Numbered from the stretch's first letter, positions 15,964 through 24,425 are shown. The stretch is DNA of 64,000 nucleotides from an uncultured Clostridia bacterium (GCA_934121905.1 CAKOVI010000004.1:1-64000), one strand, 5' to 3'. Notes: generated by a model not told the origin, from the sequence alone. Numbers and translations: made by a program.

Positions 15964-16042
15964 GCTTTAAAAGACCATTAAAAAGGTTTTAAACTTAAAT
16001 CATACAATCAAATTGATATTAAACTTAAAATATAAATAATAG

Positions 16043-16080
16043 ATGCTTTGACATCAAAGTAAAAACAAAATAAAAGCATC
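16043..16080 (+). promoter_or_regulatory. Stem-loop in the rpsP leader
   Basis: GATGCTTT (16043-16050) pairs with AAAGCATC (16073-16080) across a loop of about 22 bases, 24 bases before rpsP. It could be a terminator-like or ribosomal-protein leader element; nothing else stands out in 15964-16104. Confidence 0.45.
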
Positions 16081-16104
16081 AAACAATTAGGAGGTGAACA
16101 AAAA

Positions 16105-16341
16105 ATGGTAAAAATAAGACTACAAAGAGAAGGAAAGAAAAAAGCTCCTTTTTATCATATAGTAGTAGCAGACTCTAGAAGTCCAAGAGATGGTAAAATA
16201 ATCGAACAAATCGGTACTTATGACCCAATGACAGAACCATCAACAATCGTTTTAGATAATGCTAAAGTTGAACAATGGATAAAAAATGGTGCTAAACCAA
16301 CAGAAACAGTAAAAAAATTAATCGAAAAAGCATCAAAATAA
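16105..16341 (+). CDS. rpsP: 30S ribosomal protein S16
   Basis: The 78-residue protein has the S16 start MVKIRLQREGKKKAPFYHIV, then VADSRSPRDGKIIEQIGTYD and a C-terminal helix with PTETVKKLI. It binds the 5' domain of 16S rRNA and aids 30S assembly. AGGAGGTG precedes the ATG. It leads the rpsP-khpA-rimM-trmD-rplS cluster. Confidence 0.97.
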   Translation: MVKIRLQREGKKKAPFYHIVVADSRSPRDGKIIEQIGTYDPMTEPSTIVLDNAKVEQWIKNGAKPTETVKKLIEKASK

Positions 16342-16386
16342 TTAAAAAGGAGGATGTATTAATTAGGTATTAATACAAACTAAAAA

Positions 16387-16617
16387 ATGAAAGAAATTTT
16401 AAATACAATTATCGTAAATTTAGTAGACGACAAAGATGCTGTTGAGGTAAATGAAATAAATGGAACACAATCAGTAGTTTTTGAAGTTAAAGTTGCTGAA
16501 AACGATATGGGAAAAATAATAGGTAAGCAAGGTAGAATTGCTAAATCTATAAGAACAGTAATGAAAGCAGTAGCAAGCAAAGAACATAAAAAAGCAACTG
16601 TTGAATTTATAGGGTAA
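16387..16617 (+). CDS. khpA: KH-domain RNA-binding protein KhpA
   Basis: The 76-residue protein is essentially one KH domain with the GKIIGKQGRIAKSIRTVMKA motif near residues 40-60. In Gram-positives KhpA partners KhpB/Jag to bind RNA and affect cell division. The position between rpsP and rimM is the standard location. ATG 16387 is used. AGGAGG lies about 30 bases upstream, rather far, so initiation may depend on coupling to rpsP. Confidence 0.92.
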   Translation: MKEILNTIIVNLVDDKDAVEVNEINGTQSVVFEVKVAENDMGKIIGKQGRIAKSIRTVMKAVASKEHKKATVEFIG

Positions 16618-16647
16618 TTTGAAAAATAATTGCTAAAAGGAAAAATT

Positions 16648-17157
16648 ATGAAAAAAGAAAAATTAGAAATCGGTCAAATAGTTAATACATTTGGAATAAA
16701 AGGATTTGTTAAAATTTATCCTTATGTGGATGATATAACAAGATTTGATGATTTAAAAGAAGTATATATAAGTACAAAAAAACAAGAAACAAAATTAGAA
16801 ATTGAAGAAATAAAATATCAAAAAAATATGGTACTTGCAAAATTCAAGGGAATAGATACTGTCGAAAATGCAGAAAAATTAAGAAATGCCTATGTAAAAA
16901 TAGACAGAAAAGATGCTATAAAACTTGAAGAAGGACAATATTTTATAGCAGATTTACTTGGTTTAGATGTATTTCTAGATACAGGTGAGAAACTAGGTAT
17001 TTTAGACGACATTTTTAATAATGGAAGTACAGATATATATGTTGTAAAAAATGAATTAGGCAAACAATTTTTATTGCCATACATAGATGAAGTCATAAAA
17101 AACATAGACTTAGAAAATGAAAAAATAATAGTACATATAATAGATGGATTAATTTAA
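16648..17157 (+). CDS. rimM: Ribosome maturation factor RimM
   Basis: RimM binds S19 and helps mature the 30S head. The 169-residue product has the N-terminal domain beginning KLEIGQIVNTFGIKGFVKIY and the PRC-barrel-like C-terminal half (EGQYFIADLLGLDVF, DIYVVKNELGKQFLLPYIDE). ATG 16648 is chosen with AAAGGA upstream; a TTG at 16630 would place the binding site inside the gene. trmD follows. Confidence 0.95.
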   Translation: MKKEKLEIGQIVNTFGIKGFVKIYPYVDDITRFDDLKEVYISTKKQETKLEIEEIKYQKNMVLAKFKGIDTVENAEKLRNAYVKIDRKDAIKLEEGQYFIADLLGLDVFLDTGEKLGILDDIFNNGSTDIYVVKNELGKQFLLPYIDEVIKNIDLENEKIIVHIIDGLI

Positions 17158-17175
17158 AACTAAATGGAGGAGAAA

Positions 17176-17860
17176 ATGAAATTTGATTGTTTAACACTTT
17201 TCCCAGAAATGTTTGAGGCATTAAACCAAAGCATTATAGGAAGAGCAAAAGAAAAAAATCTAATAGAAATAAATTTAATAAATATTAGAGATTTTTCAAA
17301 AGATAAACACAAAAAAGTTGATGATACTCCATATGGTGGTGGTGCTGGAATGGTAATGAAGGCAGATGTAGTATATGATGCATATAAATCTGTAAAAGAT
17401 GAAAATGCAAAAGTAATATATATGTCGCCACAAGGGAAAACATTAAATCAATCCAAAGTAGAAGAATTATCAAAACAAGAACATTTAATAATATTATGCG
17501 GACATTATGAGGGCATAGACCAAAGGGTAATTGATAAAATAGTAGATGAAGAAATTTCTATTGGAGATTATGTCTTAACAGGCGGAGAACTACCAGCAAT
17601 GGTTTTAATTGACGCAGTTTCAAGATATAATGAGGGGGTTTTATCCAAAGAATCAATAGAAGAAGAATCATTTTCAAACCGGATTATTAGAATATCCGCA
17701 GTATACAAGACCAGAAGTTTTTGAAGGAGTAAAAGTTCCGGATGTATTACTTTCTGGGAACCACAAAAATATTGCTAAATGGAGAAATGAACAATCAATC
17801 CAAATTACACGCAAAAAAAGACCAGATTTATTAAAAAATGAAGTACCAAGCCAAAAATAG
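17176..17860 (+). CDS. trmD: tRNA (guanine-N1)-methyltransferase TrmD, needs +1 frameshift at a CGG codon
   Basis: TrmD methylates G37 of tRNAs to prevent frameshifting and is widely essential. The zero frame runs from ATG 17176 through the SPOUT knot (DDTPYGGGAGMVMKADVVYD, LCGHYEGIDQRV, EISIGDYVLTGGELPAMVLI) to codon 169. That codon is CGG at 17680-17682, after which the zero frame stops at 17724. Skipping the C gives GGA (Gly) and restores SFSNGLLEYPQYTRPEVFEG and on to RKKRPDLLKNEVPSQK, ending at TAG 17858. The full product would be 227 residues, normal for TrmD. Without the shift the C-terminal tRNA-binding domain is lost. A sequencing error or dead gene is possible, but three other genes here break the same way. 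Confidence 0.9.
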
Positions 17861-17886
17861 ATGAATGGTACCGCTCATGAAGTAAA

Positions 17887-17918
17887 CTATTGTCTAAGAT
17901 TAAGCTTAGCGACAATAG
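17887..17918 (+). promoter_or_regulatory. L19 leader stem-loop
   Basis: CTATTGTC (17887-17894) pairs perfectly with GACAATAG (17911-17918) around an AAG/CTT inner stem, 24 bases before rplS. Its position matches ribosomal protein L19 leader structures in Firmicutes; identity with that family is inference. Confidence 0.55.
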
Positions 17919-17941
17919 AAATTTAAGGGAGGAATTTTAAA

Positions 17942-18421
17942 ATGGATATAATAAAATCTATTGAACATGAACAATTAAAAGCAAAAATTCCAGATTTAAA
18001 AGTAGGAAATACAGTTAGAGTTCATGTTAGAATTAAAGAAGGAAACAAAGAAAGAATCCAAGTTTTCGAAGGAATTATAATAAAAGTTCAAGGTGCAGGA
18101 GTTAACAAAACATTCACAGTAAGAAAAATATCTTACGGTGTAGGTGTTGAAAAAACATTCTTAATTCACTCACCATTAGTTGAAAAAGTTGAAGTAGTAA
18201 GAGTAGGTAAAGCTAGACGTGCTAAATTATTCTATTTAAGAGATAGAGTAGGTAAAGCTGCTAAGACTAAAGAAGTTGCAGGAGCAAGAATTGAAAACAA
18301 AGAAATCATCATAAAAGGTGAAGAAACACCAGCAACTGAAGAAGTTGTAGAAGCTACAGCAGAAGTAGCTGAAACAGTAGAAGCTCCAGTAGCAGAAACT
18401 ACAGAAAACAAAGCTGAATAA
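17942..18421 (+). CDS. rplS: 50S ribosomal protein L19 with long acidic C-terminal tail
   Basis: The first about 115 residues are a normal L19 (VGNTVRVHVRIKEGNKERIQ, VFEGIIIKVQGAGVNKTFTV, KLFYLRDRVGKAAKTKE). L19 lies at the 30S-50S interface. The protein continues for about 45 further residues rich in Glu, Ala, Thr and Val (from residue 126), giving 159 instead of the usual about 115. Such tails occur in some Clostridia, with unknown role. GGGAGG precedes ATG 17942. Confidence 0.96.
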   Translation: MDIIKSIEHEQLKAKIPDLKVGNTVRVHVRIKEGNKERIQVFEGIIIKVQGAGVNKTFTVRKISYGVGVEKTFLIHSPLVEKVEVVRVGKARRAKLFYLRDRVGKAAKTKEVAGARIENKEIIIKGEETPATEEVVEATAEVAETVEAPVAETTENKAE

Positions 18422-18433
18422 TAGGAGAATATT

Positions 18434-19111
18434 ATGAGAATTAGATACAAAAAATGGGCAAGGCCAGAACTAGAAGCAAGTCCTTTTTATGTAGATAATC
18501 CTGAAGAAGAAAGAGGAAAGTGGAGGAAATTATATAAAAATCCAACACTTCCTCTTTATTTAGAATTAGGATGTGGAAAAGGATATTTTATAGCAAATTT
18601 GGCAAGTGAGCATAAAGATATAAATTATATAGCAATTGATTTGGTAGATGCAATGCTAGGATTAGCAAAAAGAAATGTCGAACAAATATATAAAGAGAAA
18701 AATCAGGAAACAGATAACATATTTTTAACAAGATTTGATATAGAAAGAATAAATTTGATTTTATCTGAGGAAGATAAAATTGATAGAATTTATATTAATT
18801 TTTGTAATCCGTGGCCAAGAGGAAAACATCACAAAAAAAGGCTTACACATACAAGACAGCTTGAAAAATATAAGGAATTTTTGAGTAAAGGTGGAGAAGT
18901 CTATTTTAAAACAGATGATGATAATTTGTTTTTAGATAGCCTAAATTATTTTGAAGAAGCAGGTTTCAAAATTGTGAAGAAAACTTTTGATCTACATGAA
19001 GAAAGCAACTTTTGGGAGAATATCGAAACAGAACATGAGAAGATGTTTTCGGAACAAGGAATAAAGATTAAGGCATTGATTGCTAGATTGATTGAAAAAG
19101 AGGCAAATTAA
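18434..19111 (+). CDS. trmB: tRNA (guanine-N7)-methyltransferase TrmB
   Basis: TrmB makes m7G46 in the tRNA variable loop using S-adenosylmethionine. The 225-residue product has the SAM-binding ELGCGKGYFI motif, AIDLVDAMLGLA and the family signature around NFCNPWPRGKHHKKRLTHTR. It also has GGEVYFKTDDDNLF and a C-terminal FSEQGIKI segment. The usual NFxDPWPK motif reads NFCNPWPR here, with Asn for Asp, a change I believe also occurs in some clostridial relatives. TAGGAG precedes ATG 18434, 12 bases after rplS, so it is co-transcribed with the rpsP cluster. Confidence 0.93.
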   Translation: MRIRYKKWARPELEASPFYVDNPEEERGKWRKLYKNPTLPLYLELGCGKGYFIANLASEHKDINYIAIDLVDAMLGLAKRNVEQIYKEKNQETDNIFLTRFDIERINLILSEEDKIDRIYINFCNPWPRGKHHKKRLTHTRQLEKYKEFLSKGGEVYFKTDDDNLFLDSLNYFEEAGFKIVKKTFDLHEESNFWENIETEHEKMFSEQGIKIKALIARLIEKEAN

Positions 19112-19131
19112 TTTTATATCACAAAAACCAC

Positions 19132-19160
19132 TTGACAACACACAAATAAACCTGTATAAT
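19132..19160 (+). promoter_or_regulatory. Consensus sigma-A promoter
   Basis: TTGACA (19132-19137) and TATAAT (19155-19160) have an ideal 17-base spacer. It drives the small membrane protein gene at 19217 and possibly rpmE. Confidence 0.85.
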
Positions 19161-19216
19161 AGACAATGTAAAAAAGCGAAACAAACACGCTTTAAAACAC
19201 CAAAAGGAGAAAAAAT

Positions 19217-19393
19217 ATGTTATCTAAAATATGGAAAAAAGTATGTATTTTAATATTAATAGTAGCATGTCTATTCAATATCGTATTAAAATTAGTAAAT
19301 AGAATATCATTTAATAAAGAAGCATTAACATCAGCTCAGTATATGTTAAAGCAATACGAATATGAAAAAGACAAAGAAAATGTAATAAAATAA
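19217..19393 (+). CDS. Small single-span membrane protein
   Basis: This 58-codon ORF begins MLSKIWKKVCILILIVACLF, has one predicted membrane helix (about residues 8-27) and a hydrophilic tail ending KDKENVIK. AAAGGAGA lies at the right distance before ATG 19217, and a consensus promoter stands upstream, so it is very likely expressed. I do not recognise a family. A consensus promoter and binding site for so short a gene are notable. Confidence 0.75.
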   Translation: MLSKIWKKVCILILIVACLFNIVLKLVNRISFNKEALTSAQYMLKQYEYEKDKENVIK

Positions 19394-19490
19394 TACTTGA
19401 AAAAAACAGAAAAATATGATAACATAAACAATAGCATCTAAAGAGTATGTCAAAGAACATACAAAACGGAAGGAAGAAGAGGTGAAAAAA

Positions 19491-19694
19491 ATGAATAAAA
19501 ACATTCAACCAAATTATGAAGAAACAACAATAACATGTGCATGCGGAAACGTAATGACAGTAGGTTCAACAAAAAAAGACATGAAAGTTGATATATGCTC
19601 AAAATGTCATCCATTCTGGACAGGAAACTTAGTAAGACGTGATACAGCTGGAAGTAGAGCAGACAGATTCAAGAAAAAATACGGTCTTGCATAA
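19491..19694 (+). CDS. rpmE: 50S ribosomal protein L31 (zinc-binding type)
   Basis: The 67-residue protein starts MNKNIQPNYEETTITCACGN and keeps four cysteines (CAC and CSKC) of the zinc-containing form, ending RADRFKKKYGLA. ATG 19491 lies eight bases after GAGGTG; an upstream GTG at 19482 is part of that site. A small GTATGT/ACATAC hairpin (about 19445-19463) precedes it, and a terminator follows. Confidence 0.96.
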   Translation: MNKNIQPNYEETTITCACGNVMTVGSTKKDMKVDICSKCHPFWTGNLVRRDTAGSRADRFKKKYGLA

Positions 19695-19708
19695 GAACGG
19701 AAAAATAG

Positions 19709-19741
19709 AAGTAGCTGGGACAAAAGCTGCTTTATTTTTTT
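19709..19741 (+). terminator. Rho-independent terminator after rpmE
   Basis: AAGTAGCT pairs with AGCTGCTT around GGGACAAA, followed by TATTTTTTT. Confidence 0.75.
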
Positions 19742-19751
19742 GTCAAATGTA

Positions 19752-19780
19752 TTGATAAAAGTAATCAAATTTGATATACT
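19752..19780 (+). promoter_or_regulatory. Promoter of the flippase gene
   Basis: TTGATA (19752-19757) and TATACT (19775-19780) are separated by 17 bases, with a TG extension before the -10. Confidence 0.7.
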
Positions 19781-19811
19781 TTAAAAAATTAAAAACAAAA
19801 GGAAAAGAAAA

Positions 19812-21263
19812 ATGGCAAAAAAAAGTATAATGAAAAATTATTTATATAATTTAACATATCAAATATTAACACTAATATTACCACTAATTACAGCATCATA
19901 CTTAGCAAGAGTACTAGGAGCAAGAGGAAATGGAATATATATATATACTTATACAATTGTAAATTATTTTGTACTATTTGGCTCACTTGGAATATCGATG
20001 TATGGGCAAAGAGAAATAGCATATGTACAAGATAATAAAACCAAAAAGAAAAAAATATTTATAGAACTGGTTTTATTTAGATTTATAACAATAGGAATTG
20101 CATCAATTGTATATTATCTATCATTTATGAGGCAGGGAGAGTATAGCGAATATTATAGAATACTATTTTTTGAGTTAATAGCTGCAGCATTTGATATAAG
20201 TTGGTTTTTCCAAGGAATGGAAGATTTTAAAAAAACAGTGCTAAGAAATATAGCTGTAAGACTTGCAAGTGTAGGACTAATATTTTTAATAGTAAAACAA
20301 GCATCAGATTTAAATAAATACCTAGCAATATATGCTTTTGCAGATTTAATAGGAAACATATCACTATGGTTTTACTTACCAAAATATTTTAAGGGTGTAA
20401 AAGTTAAAAACATAAATATAAAAAGACAAATACCAGCAATTGTTTTACTTTTTATACCACAAGTATCAAACAAAATTTATAATATGCTAGACACAACAAT
20501 GCTTGGAAAAATAATTGCAGATAAAGCAGAAACAGGATATTATGAACAAAGTCAAAAAATAATAAGAGTACTTTTAACATTAGTTACATCACTTGGAACT
20601 GTAATGGTACCAAGAATGGCAAATATGTTTGCAAATGGAGAAAAGAAGCAGATAAATGATTGTATGAAAAAATCATTCAATTTTACATATTTATTAAGTT
20701 TTCCAATAATGTTTGGTTTAATTGCAATCTCAAGAGACTTTGTGCCATGGTTTTTTGGACCAGGTTATGATAAAGTAGTTATATTAATGAACATAATAAC
20801 ACCAATAATATTACTTATGGGAGTTGCAAACATAATAGGAACACAATATTTACTTCCAACAAAAAGGCAGAAAGAATTTACATTATCAGTATTGGCAGGA
20901 GTTGTAGTAAATTTTGTATTAAATTATATTATGATAAATTTATGGAAATCAGTTGGAGCGTGTATTGCAACAGTTCTATCACAACTGGTTGTGGACTTAA
21001 TGCAATTACACTATGTTAAAAATGAAATAAATCTAAAATATATGTTAAGACTAAGTTACAGATATATATTTGCAGGATTATTAATGTTTGCAGGATGTAT
21101 GCTGGTAAGATTGGTACTTACTGGATTTATTTGTATGATAGTTCAAATAATAGTTGGAGTAGTAATATATTTTGGAATATTAATTTATTTTAAAGATAAA
21201 TTTATATATATGATGATAAATAAAGTAAGAGCTAAAATTTTAGGAAATTTAGCAAGAAGTTAA
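19812..21263 (+). CDS. Polysaccharide flippase (Wzx/MATE-like, MOP superfamily)
   Basis: The 483-residue product has about 12-14 membrane helices and the Wzx-type start SIMKNYLYNLTYQILTLILP with ASYLARVLGARGNGIYIYT. Conserved FFQGMEDFKKTVLRN-like and YEQSQKIIRVLLTLVTSLGT segments match lipid-linked oligosaccharide flippases of the MOP exporter superfamily. It would move an undecaprenyl-linked glycan unit across the membrane. No glycosyltransferases lie nearby, so the glycan cannot be named. It has its own promoter and is followed 19 bases later by pth. Confidence 0.87.
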   Translation: MAKKSIMKNYLYNLTYQILTLILPLITASYLARVLGARGNGIYIYTYTIVNYFVLFGSLGISMYGQREIAYVQDNKTKKKKIFIELVLFRFITIGIASIVYYLSFMRQGEYSEYYRILFFELIAAAFDISWFFQGMEDFKKTVLRNIAVRLASVGLIFLIVKQASDLNKYLAIYAFADLIGNISLWFYLPKYFKGVKVKNINIKRQIPAIVLLFIPQVSNKIYNMLDTTMLGKIIADKAETGYYEQSQKIIRVLLTLVTSLGTVMVPRMANMFANGEKKQINDCMKKSFNFTYLLSFPIMFGLIAISRDFVPWFFGPGYDKVVILMNIITPIILLMGVANIIGTQYLLPTKRQKEFTLSVLAGVVVNFVLNYIMINLWKSVGACIATVLSQLVVDLMQLHYVKNEINLKYMLRLSYRYIFAGLLMFAGCMLVRLVLTGFICMIVQIIVGVVIYFGILIYFKDKFIYMMINKVRAKILGNLARS

Positions 21264-21282
21264 AAGAAAGGAAGTTTACAAA

Positions 21283-21849
21283 ATGTATTTAATAGTAGGT
21301 TTAGGAAATCCAGAACCAGAATATAGCAAGACAAGGCACAACATGGGATTTGATGTTATAAATGAGCTTTCAAAAAAATATGACATCAAAGTAGAAAAAC
21401 AAGGTTTTGATGCACTATATGGAACTGGAATAATAGAAAATGAAAAGGTAATACTTTGCAAACCACAAACTTATATGAATTTAAGCGGAGAATCAATAAT
21501 ACAGTTTGTAAATTACTATAAAATAGATATTGAAAATGTAATTATAATTTATGATGATATAGATATAAAGCCAGGAATAGTAAAACTAAGAAAAAAAGGC
21601 GGAGCAGGAAGCCATAATGGTATGAAATCTGTTGTAGAAAATCTAAAATCAACAGATTTTCCACACGTAAGAATTGGGACAGGCAAGCCTTTAATCAAAT
21701 CAGATTTAATAAATTATGTTATAGGCAAAGTTTCAAATGAAGATTATGAAATATTGCTTAAGGGAATTGATACAGGACGAGAGGCTGTTGAGGAAATTCT
21801 AAAAGAAGGTATAGATAAAGCTATGAATATCATAAATAGCAAAAACTAA
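21283..21849 (+). CDS. pth: Peptidyl-tRNA hydrolase
   Basis: Pth frees tRNA from dropped-off peptidyl-tRNA. The 188-residue product carries VGLGNPEPEYSKTRHNMGFD with the catalytic His, the KPQTYMNLSG loop, IIYDDIDIKPG and KKGGAGSHNGMKSV. Full length. GAAAGGAAG precedes ATG 21283. Confidence 0.97.
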   Translation: MYLIVGLGNPEPEYSKTRHNMGFDVINELSKKYDIKVEKQGFDALYGTGIIENEKVILCKPQTYMNLSGESIIQFVNYYKIDIENVIIIYDDIDIKPGIVKLRKKGGAGSHNGMKSVVENLKSTDFPHVRIGTGKPLIKSDLINYVIGKVSNEDYEILLKGIDTGREAVEEILKEGIDKAMNIINSKN

Positions 21850-21862
21850 AGGAGTAAGGACA

Positions 21863-23047
21863 ATGTTAGAATTAGTTATAAATAAAAACGAAGATTTAGA
21901 AAATATTATTTTATTACAAAATGGTAAAATAGTAGAATATTATATAAGTACAAAAGAAGATAGAAAAAGAAGATTAGAAGGAAATATTTATGTTGGCAAA
22001 GTTGGAGATATAATAGATGGAATGCAAGCAGCATTTGTGGATTTTGGAGGAATCAAAAAAGGGTTTATTCATTTAAAAGATGCAATGCCTCAAGTTGATG
22101 AAAGAAAACAAAAAATTGATACATCTATAGATATAAAACAGGTATTAAAACCTAACAAAAAAATATTAATACAGGTAAAAAAAGACAGTGACAATAGAAA
22201 AGGTGCGAGAGTTTCTACACATATTAGCTTACCAGGAAGATTTGTTGTTATAATGCCAAACATAGATTTTATTACTATTTCTCAAAAAATTGATGATAAA
22301 AAGAAAAAAGATGAACTAATCAAATTTATAAAAGAGAACTTACCAGAAGGATTTGGTGCAATTGTAAGAACATCTGCCGAAAAGGTTTCAAAAGATGAAA
22401 TAAAAAAAGATATAAATATTCTACTAGCTAAATGGGAAAAAATAAAAAAAGAATATGAAACAAGTTTAGATGAGCCAAAATTACTTTGTGAAAGTGAAAA
22501 CGTTGTAGAAAAAATGCTAACAGATTTAAGTGGTAGTAAAATAGACAAAATTACAACCAATAGTAAAGATGAATATGAAAAGCTAAAGGTTAATTCACAT
22601 CAATTGACTACAACTGAAATTATGTATGAAAACAAAAAAGACCTTATTGAAGAATATGGTTTAATATCTCAAGTAGAAAAAATGGAAAACAGAAAAATTT
22701 GGCTTAATTGTGGAGGATTTATAACAATAGACAAAACAGAAGCTTTAACTGCAATTGATGTAAATACAGGAAAATTCACAGGAAGTAAAGATTTAGAATC
22801 TACAATATTTAAGGTTAATAAGGAAGCAACAATAGAAATCGCTAAACAATTAAGATTAAGAGATATTGGTGGAATTATTATTATTGATTATATAGATATG
22901 AAAGAAAAAGAGAATAAAGAGAAAATTGAAAAATTATTAAAAAATGAATTAAAAAATGATAGGGCTAAAACTCAGGTTGAGGGATTTACTAAACTTAATT
23001 TGATGGAACTTACTAGGAAACATATTTGTAGTCATCTTAATGGGTAG
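21863..23047 (+). CDS. rng: Ribonuclease E/G family protein (RNase G-like), lacks the zinc-link end
   Basis: The 394-residue product has the N-terminal S1 domain (GNIYVGKVGDIIDGMQAAFV then DFGGIKKGFIHLKD) and the catalytic DNase I-like part. That part includes KTEALTAIDVNTGKFTGSKD and the second Asp-bearing segment IIIIDYIDM, giving both metal-binding aspartates. It stops soon after LMELTRKHICSHLNG. Family members usually continue through a CPxCxG zinc-link that joins dimers, which is absent here. AAAGGAG lies before ATG 21863. It may work as a different oligomer. No rplU-rpmA genes follow, unlike many RNase G loci of Firmicutes. Confidence 0.88.
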   Translation: MLELVINKNEDLENIILLQNGKIVEYYISTKEDRKRRLEGNIYVGKVGDIIDGMQAAFVDFGGIKKGFIHLKDAMPQVDERKQKIDTSIDIKQVLKPNKKILIQVKKDSDNRKGARVSTHISLPGRFVVIMPNIDFITISQKIDDKKKKDELIKFIKENLPEGFGAIVRTSAEKVSKDEIKKDINILLAKWEKIKKEYETSLDEPKLLCESENVVEKMLTDLSGSKIDKITTNSKDEYEKLKVNSHQLTTTEIMYENKKDLIEEYGLISQVEKMENRKIWLNCGGFITIDKTEALTAIDVNTGKFTGSKDLESTIFKVNKEATIEIAKQLRLRDIGGIIIIDYIDMKEKENKEKIEKLLKNELKNDRAKTQVEGFTKLNLMELTRKHICSHLNG

Positions 23048-23162
23048 CTGACAAAAGAGAGGTCTTTAAAAAAAATGTAAAAAAATTAAAATATGATTGC
23101 AAAAAAATGTACAATATGATAGCATAAATACATATAAAAATTACAAATTAGGAGGAAGAAAA

Positions 23163-24332
23163 ATGTTTAAAGAAACATTAAAGAGAAACAAAGGTATAAC
23201 ATTAATAGCACTTGTAGTTACGATAATTGTCCTTTTAATATTAGCAGGAATAAGTATTTCGATGTTATCAGGTCAAAATGGAATATTAAATAGAGCGGCC
23301 GAAGCAAAAGAAAAGACAGGAATGGCTAATGAAGTTGAACAAAGAAAATTAGCACAATCAGAAGCATTAACGAATATGGAAGAGACAACATATAAAGGTG
23401 TAACTTTACCAAAAGGATTTGCACCAACAAGAATTGTGGGAGAAGATTCGATTGATGAAGGTTTAGTAATAACAGATGGATATGGAAATGAATATGTATG
23501 GATAGAAGTACCTAAGTCAATATATAAAAATTCAGAGTATAATACAAAAGGGGAGCAAAATTCAGCCGATGATTTGGAAAAAATAAGAGAGTGTTTAAAG
23601 GCATATACAGATGGGTATTCAGAATCAGGTTATAGTGATACAAATCCAGTTTTCGAACTTCAATATCAAAATATGCTAAAAAGTGTATATACAAATGGTG
23701 GATTTTGGATAGGAAGATATGAAGCAGGACTAGAAGGAGAGACGTCAAGAAAATCACATGTTGATATAATGCCAAGTGATAAAGCAGTGGTAAAACAAAA
23801 TATGATACCATATAATTATGTAACAAGAAAAGAGTCACAAGAATTGGCAAAAAGAATGAATTATGAGGGATGTACAAGTAGTTTAATATTTGGAGTGCAA
23901 TGGGATTTGATGTTAAAATTTATCGAGACAAAGAAAAAGGCAACAGATAAGGAAATAACAACAAAATTAACTTCGGATAGTACAAAAATTGGAAATTATA
24001 TGGATAGTTTATGGAATGTTACAAATAAAAATGCAAAATATTCAAAAGATACTGGGAAGAGCTTTAATCCATGTCCATATGAAAAAAAATCAAAAGGATT
24101 AGTATTATTAACCACAGGAGCAGATGAAAATTTCTCGTTAATGAATATATATGATATAGCTGGAAATGTTACTGAATGGACATTAGAGTATGATGAGTCT
24201 AAGGGGTATTGCGTTCAAAGAGGAGGATGTTTCTTCTTTGTGGGGACGACTAGTGCCAAGCATCGTATGAAGGGTTCCAGCAGTGGTTGTGGTTACGGCA
24301 ATGGCTTTCGTATTGGACTTTGGATAGAATAA
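23163..24332 (+). CDS. Pilin-leader protein with FGE/C-type-lectin-like domain; candidate retroelement variable protein
   Basis: The 389-residue product starts with a type IV-pilin-like leader (residues 8-34: RNKGITLIALVVTIIVLLIL...SMLSGQNG), which implies processing or membrane anchoring with surface display. The rest resembles a formylglycine-generating-enzyme/C-type-lectin fold: YVWIEVP, FWIGRYEAG, a MNIYDIAGNVTEWT segment and a terminal RGG...GFRIGLW. The last about 40 codons (24200-24330) turn GC-rich and irregular (CFFFVGTTSAKHRMKGSSSG), between the fixed RGG and GFR anchors. That is the usual layout of variable regions of diversity-generating retroelements. AGGAGG precedes ATG 23163. 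A strong terminator follows. It shares design with the gene at 2-610, though the anchors differ. Confidence 0.8.
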   Translation: MFKETLKRNKGITLIALVVTIIVLLILAGISISMLSGQNGILNRAAEAKEKTGMANEVEQRKLAQSEALTNMEETTYKGVTLPKGFAPTRIVGEDSIDEGLVITDGYGNEYVWIEVPKSIYKNSEYNTKGEQNSADDLEKIRECLKAYTDGYSESGYSDTNPVFELQYQNMLKSVYTNGGFWIGRYEAGLEGETSRKSHVDIMPSDKAVVKQNMIPYNYVTRKESQELAKRMNYEGCTSSLIFGVQWDLMLKFIETKKKATDKEITTKLTSDSTKIGNYMDSLWNVTNKNAKYSKDTGKSFNPCPYEKKSKGLVLLTTGADENFSLMNIYDIAGNVTEWTLEYDESKGYCVQRGGCFFFVGTTSAKHRMKGSSSGCGYGNGFRIGLWIE

Positions 24333-24360
24333 ATTTACATAGTTAAAACAAACTACTAAT

Positions 24361-24409
24361 AAAATAGAATCGGTTATTTTTATTACTAAAAAATAACCGA
24401 TTCTATTTT
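24361..24409. terminator. Strong 21-bp hairpin, bidirectional terminator
   Basis: The arms 24361-24381 and 24389-24409 are perfectly complementary, with A-run and T-run flanks. It separates the lectin-like gene from the convergent Crp/Fnr gene. Confidence 0.85.
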
Positions 24410-24425
24410 CCTTGACAAGTAATTT

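Noticed and set aside
17670..17690. Classic slippery-site programmed frameshifting (heptamer or prfB-like) at the trmD break
   Set aside because: No X XXY YYZ heptamer, no stop codon in the A site, and no upstream Shine-Dalgarno-like stimulator. The four break sites share only CGG, so a decoding feature of that codon fits better.
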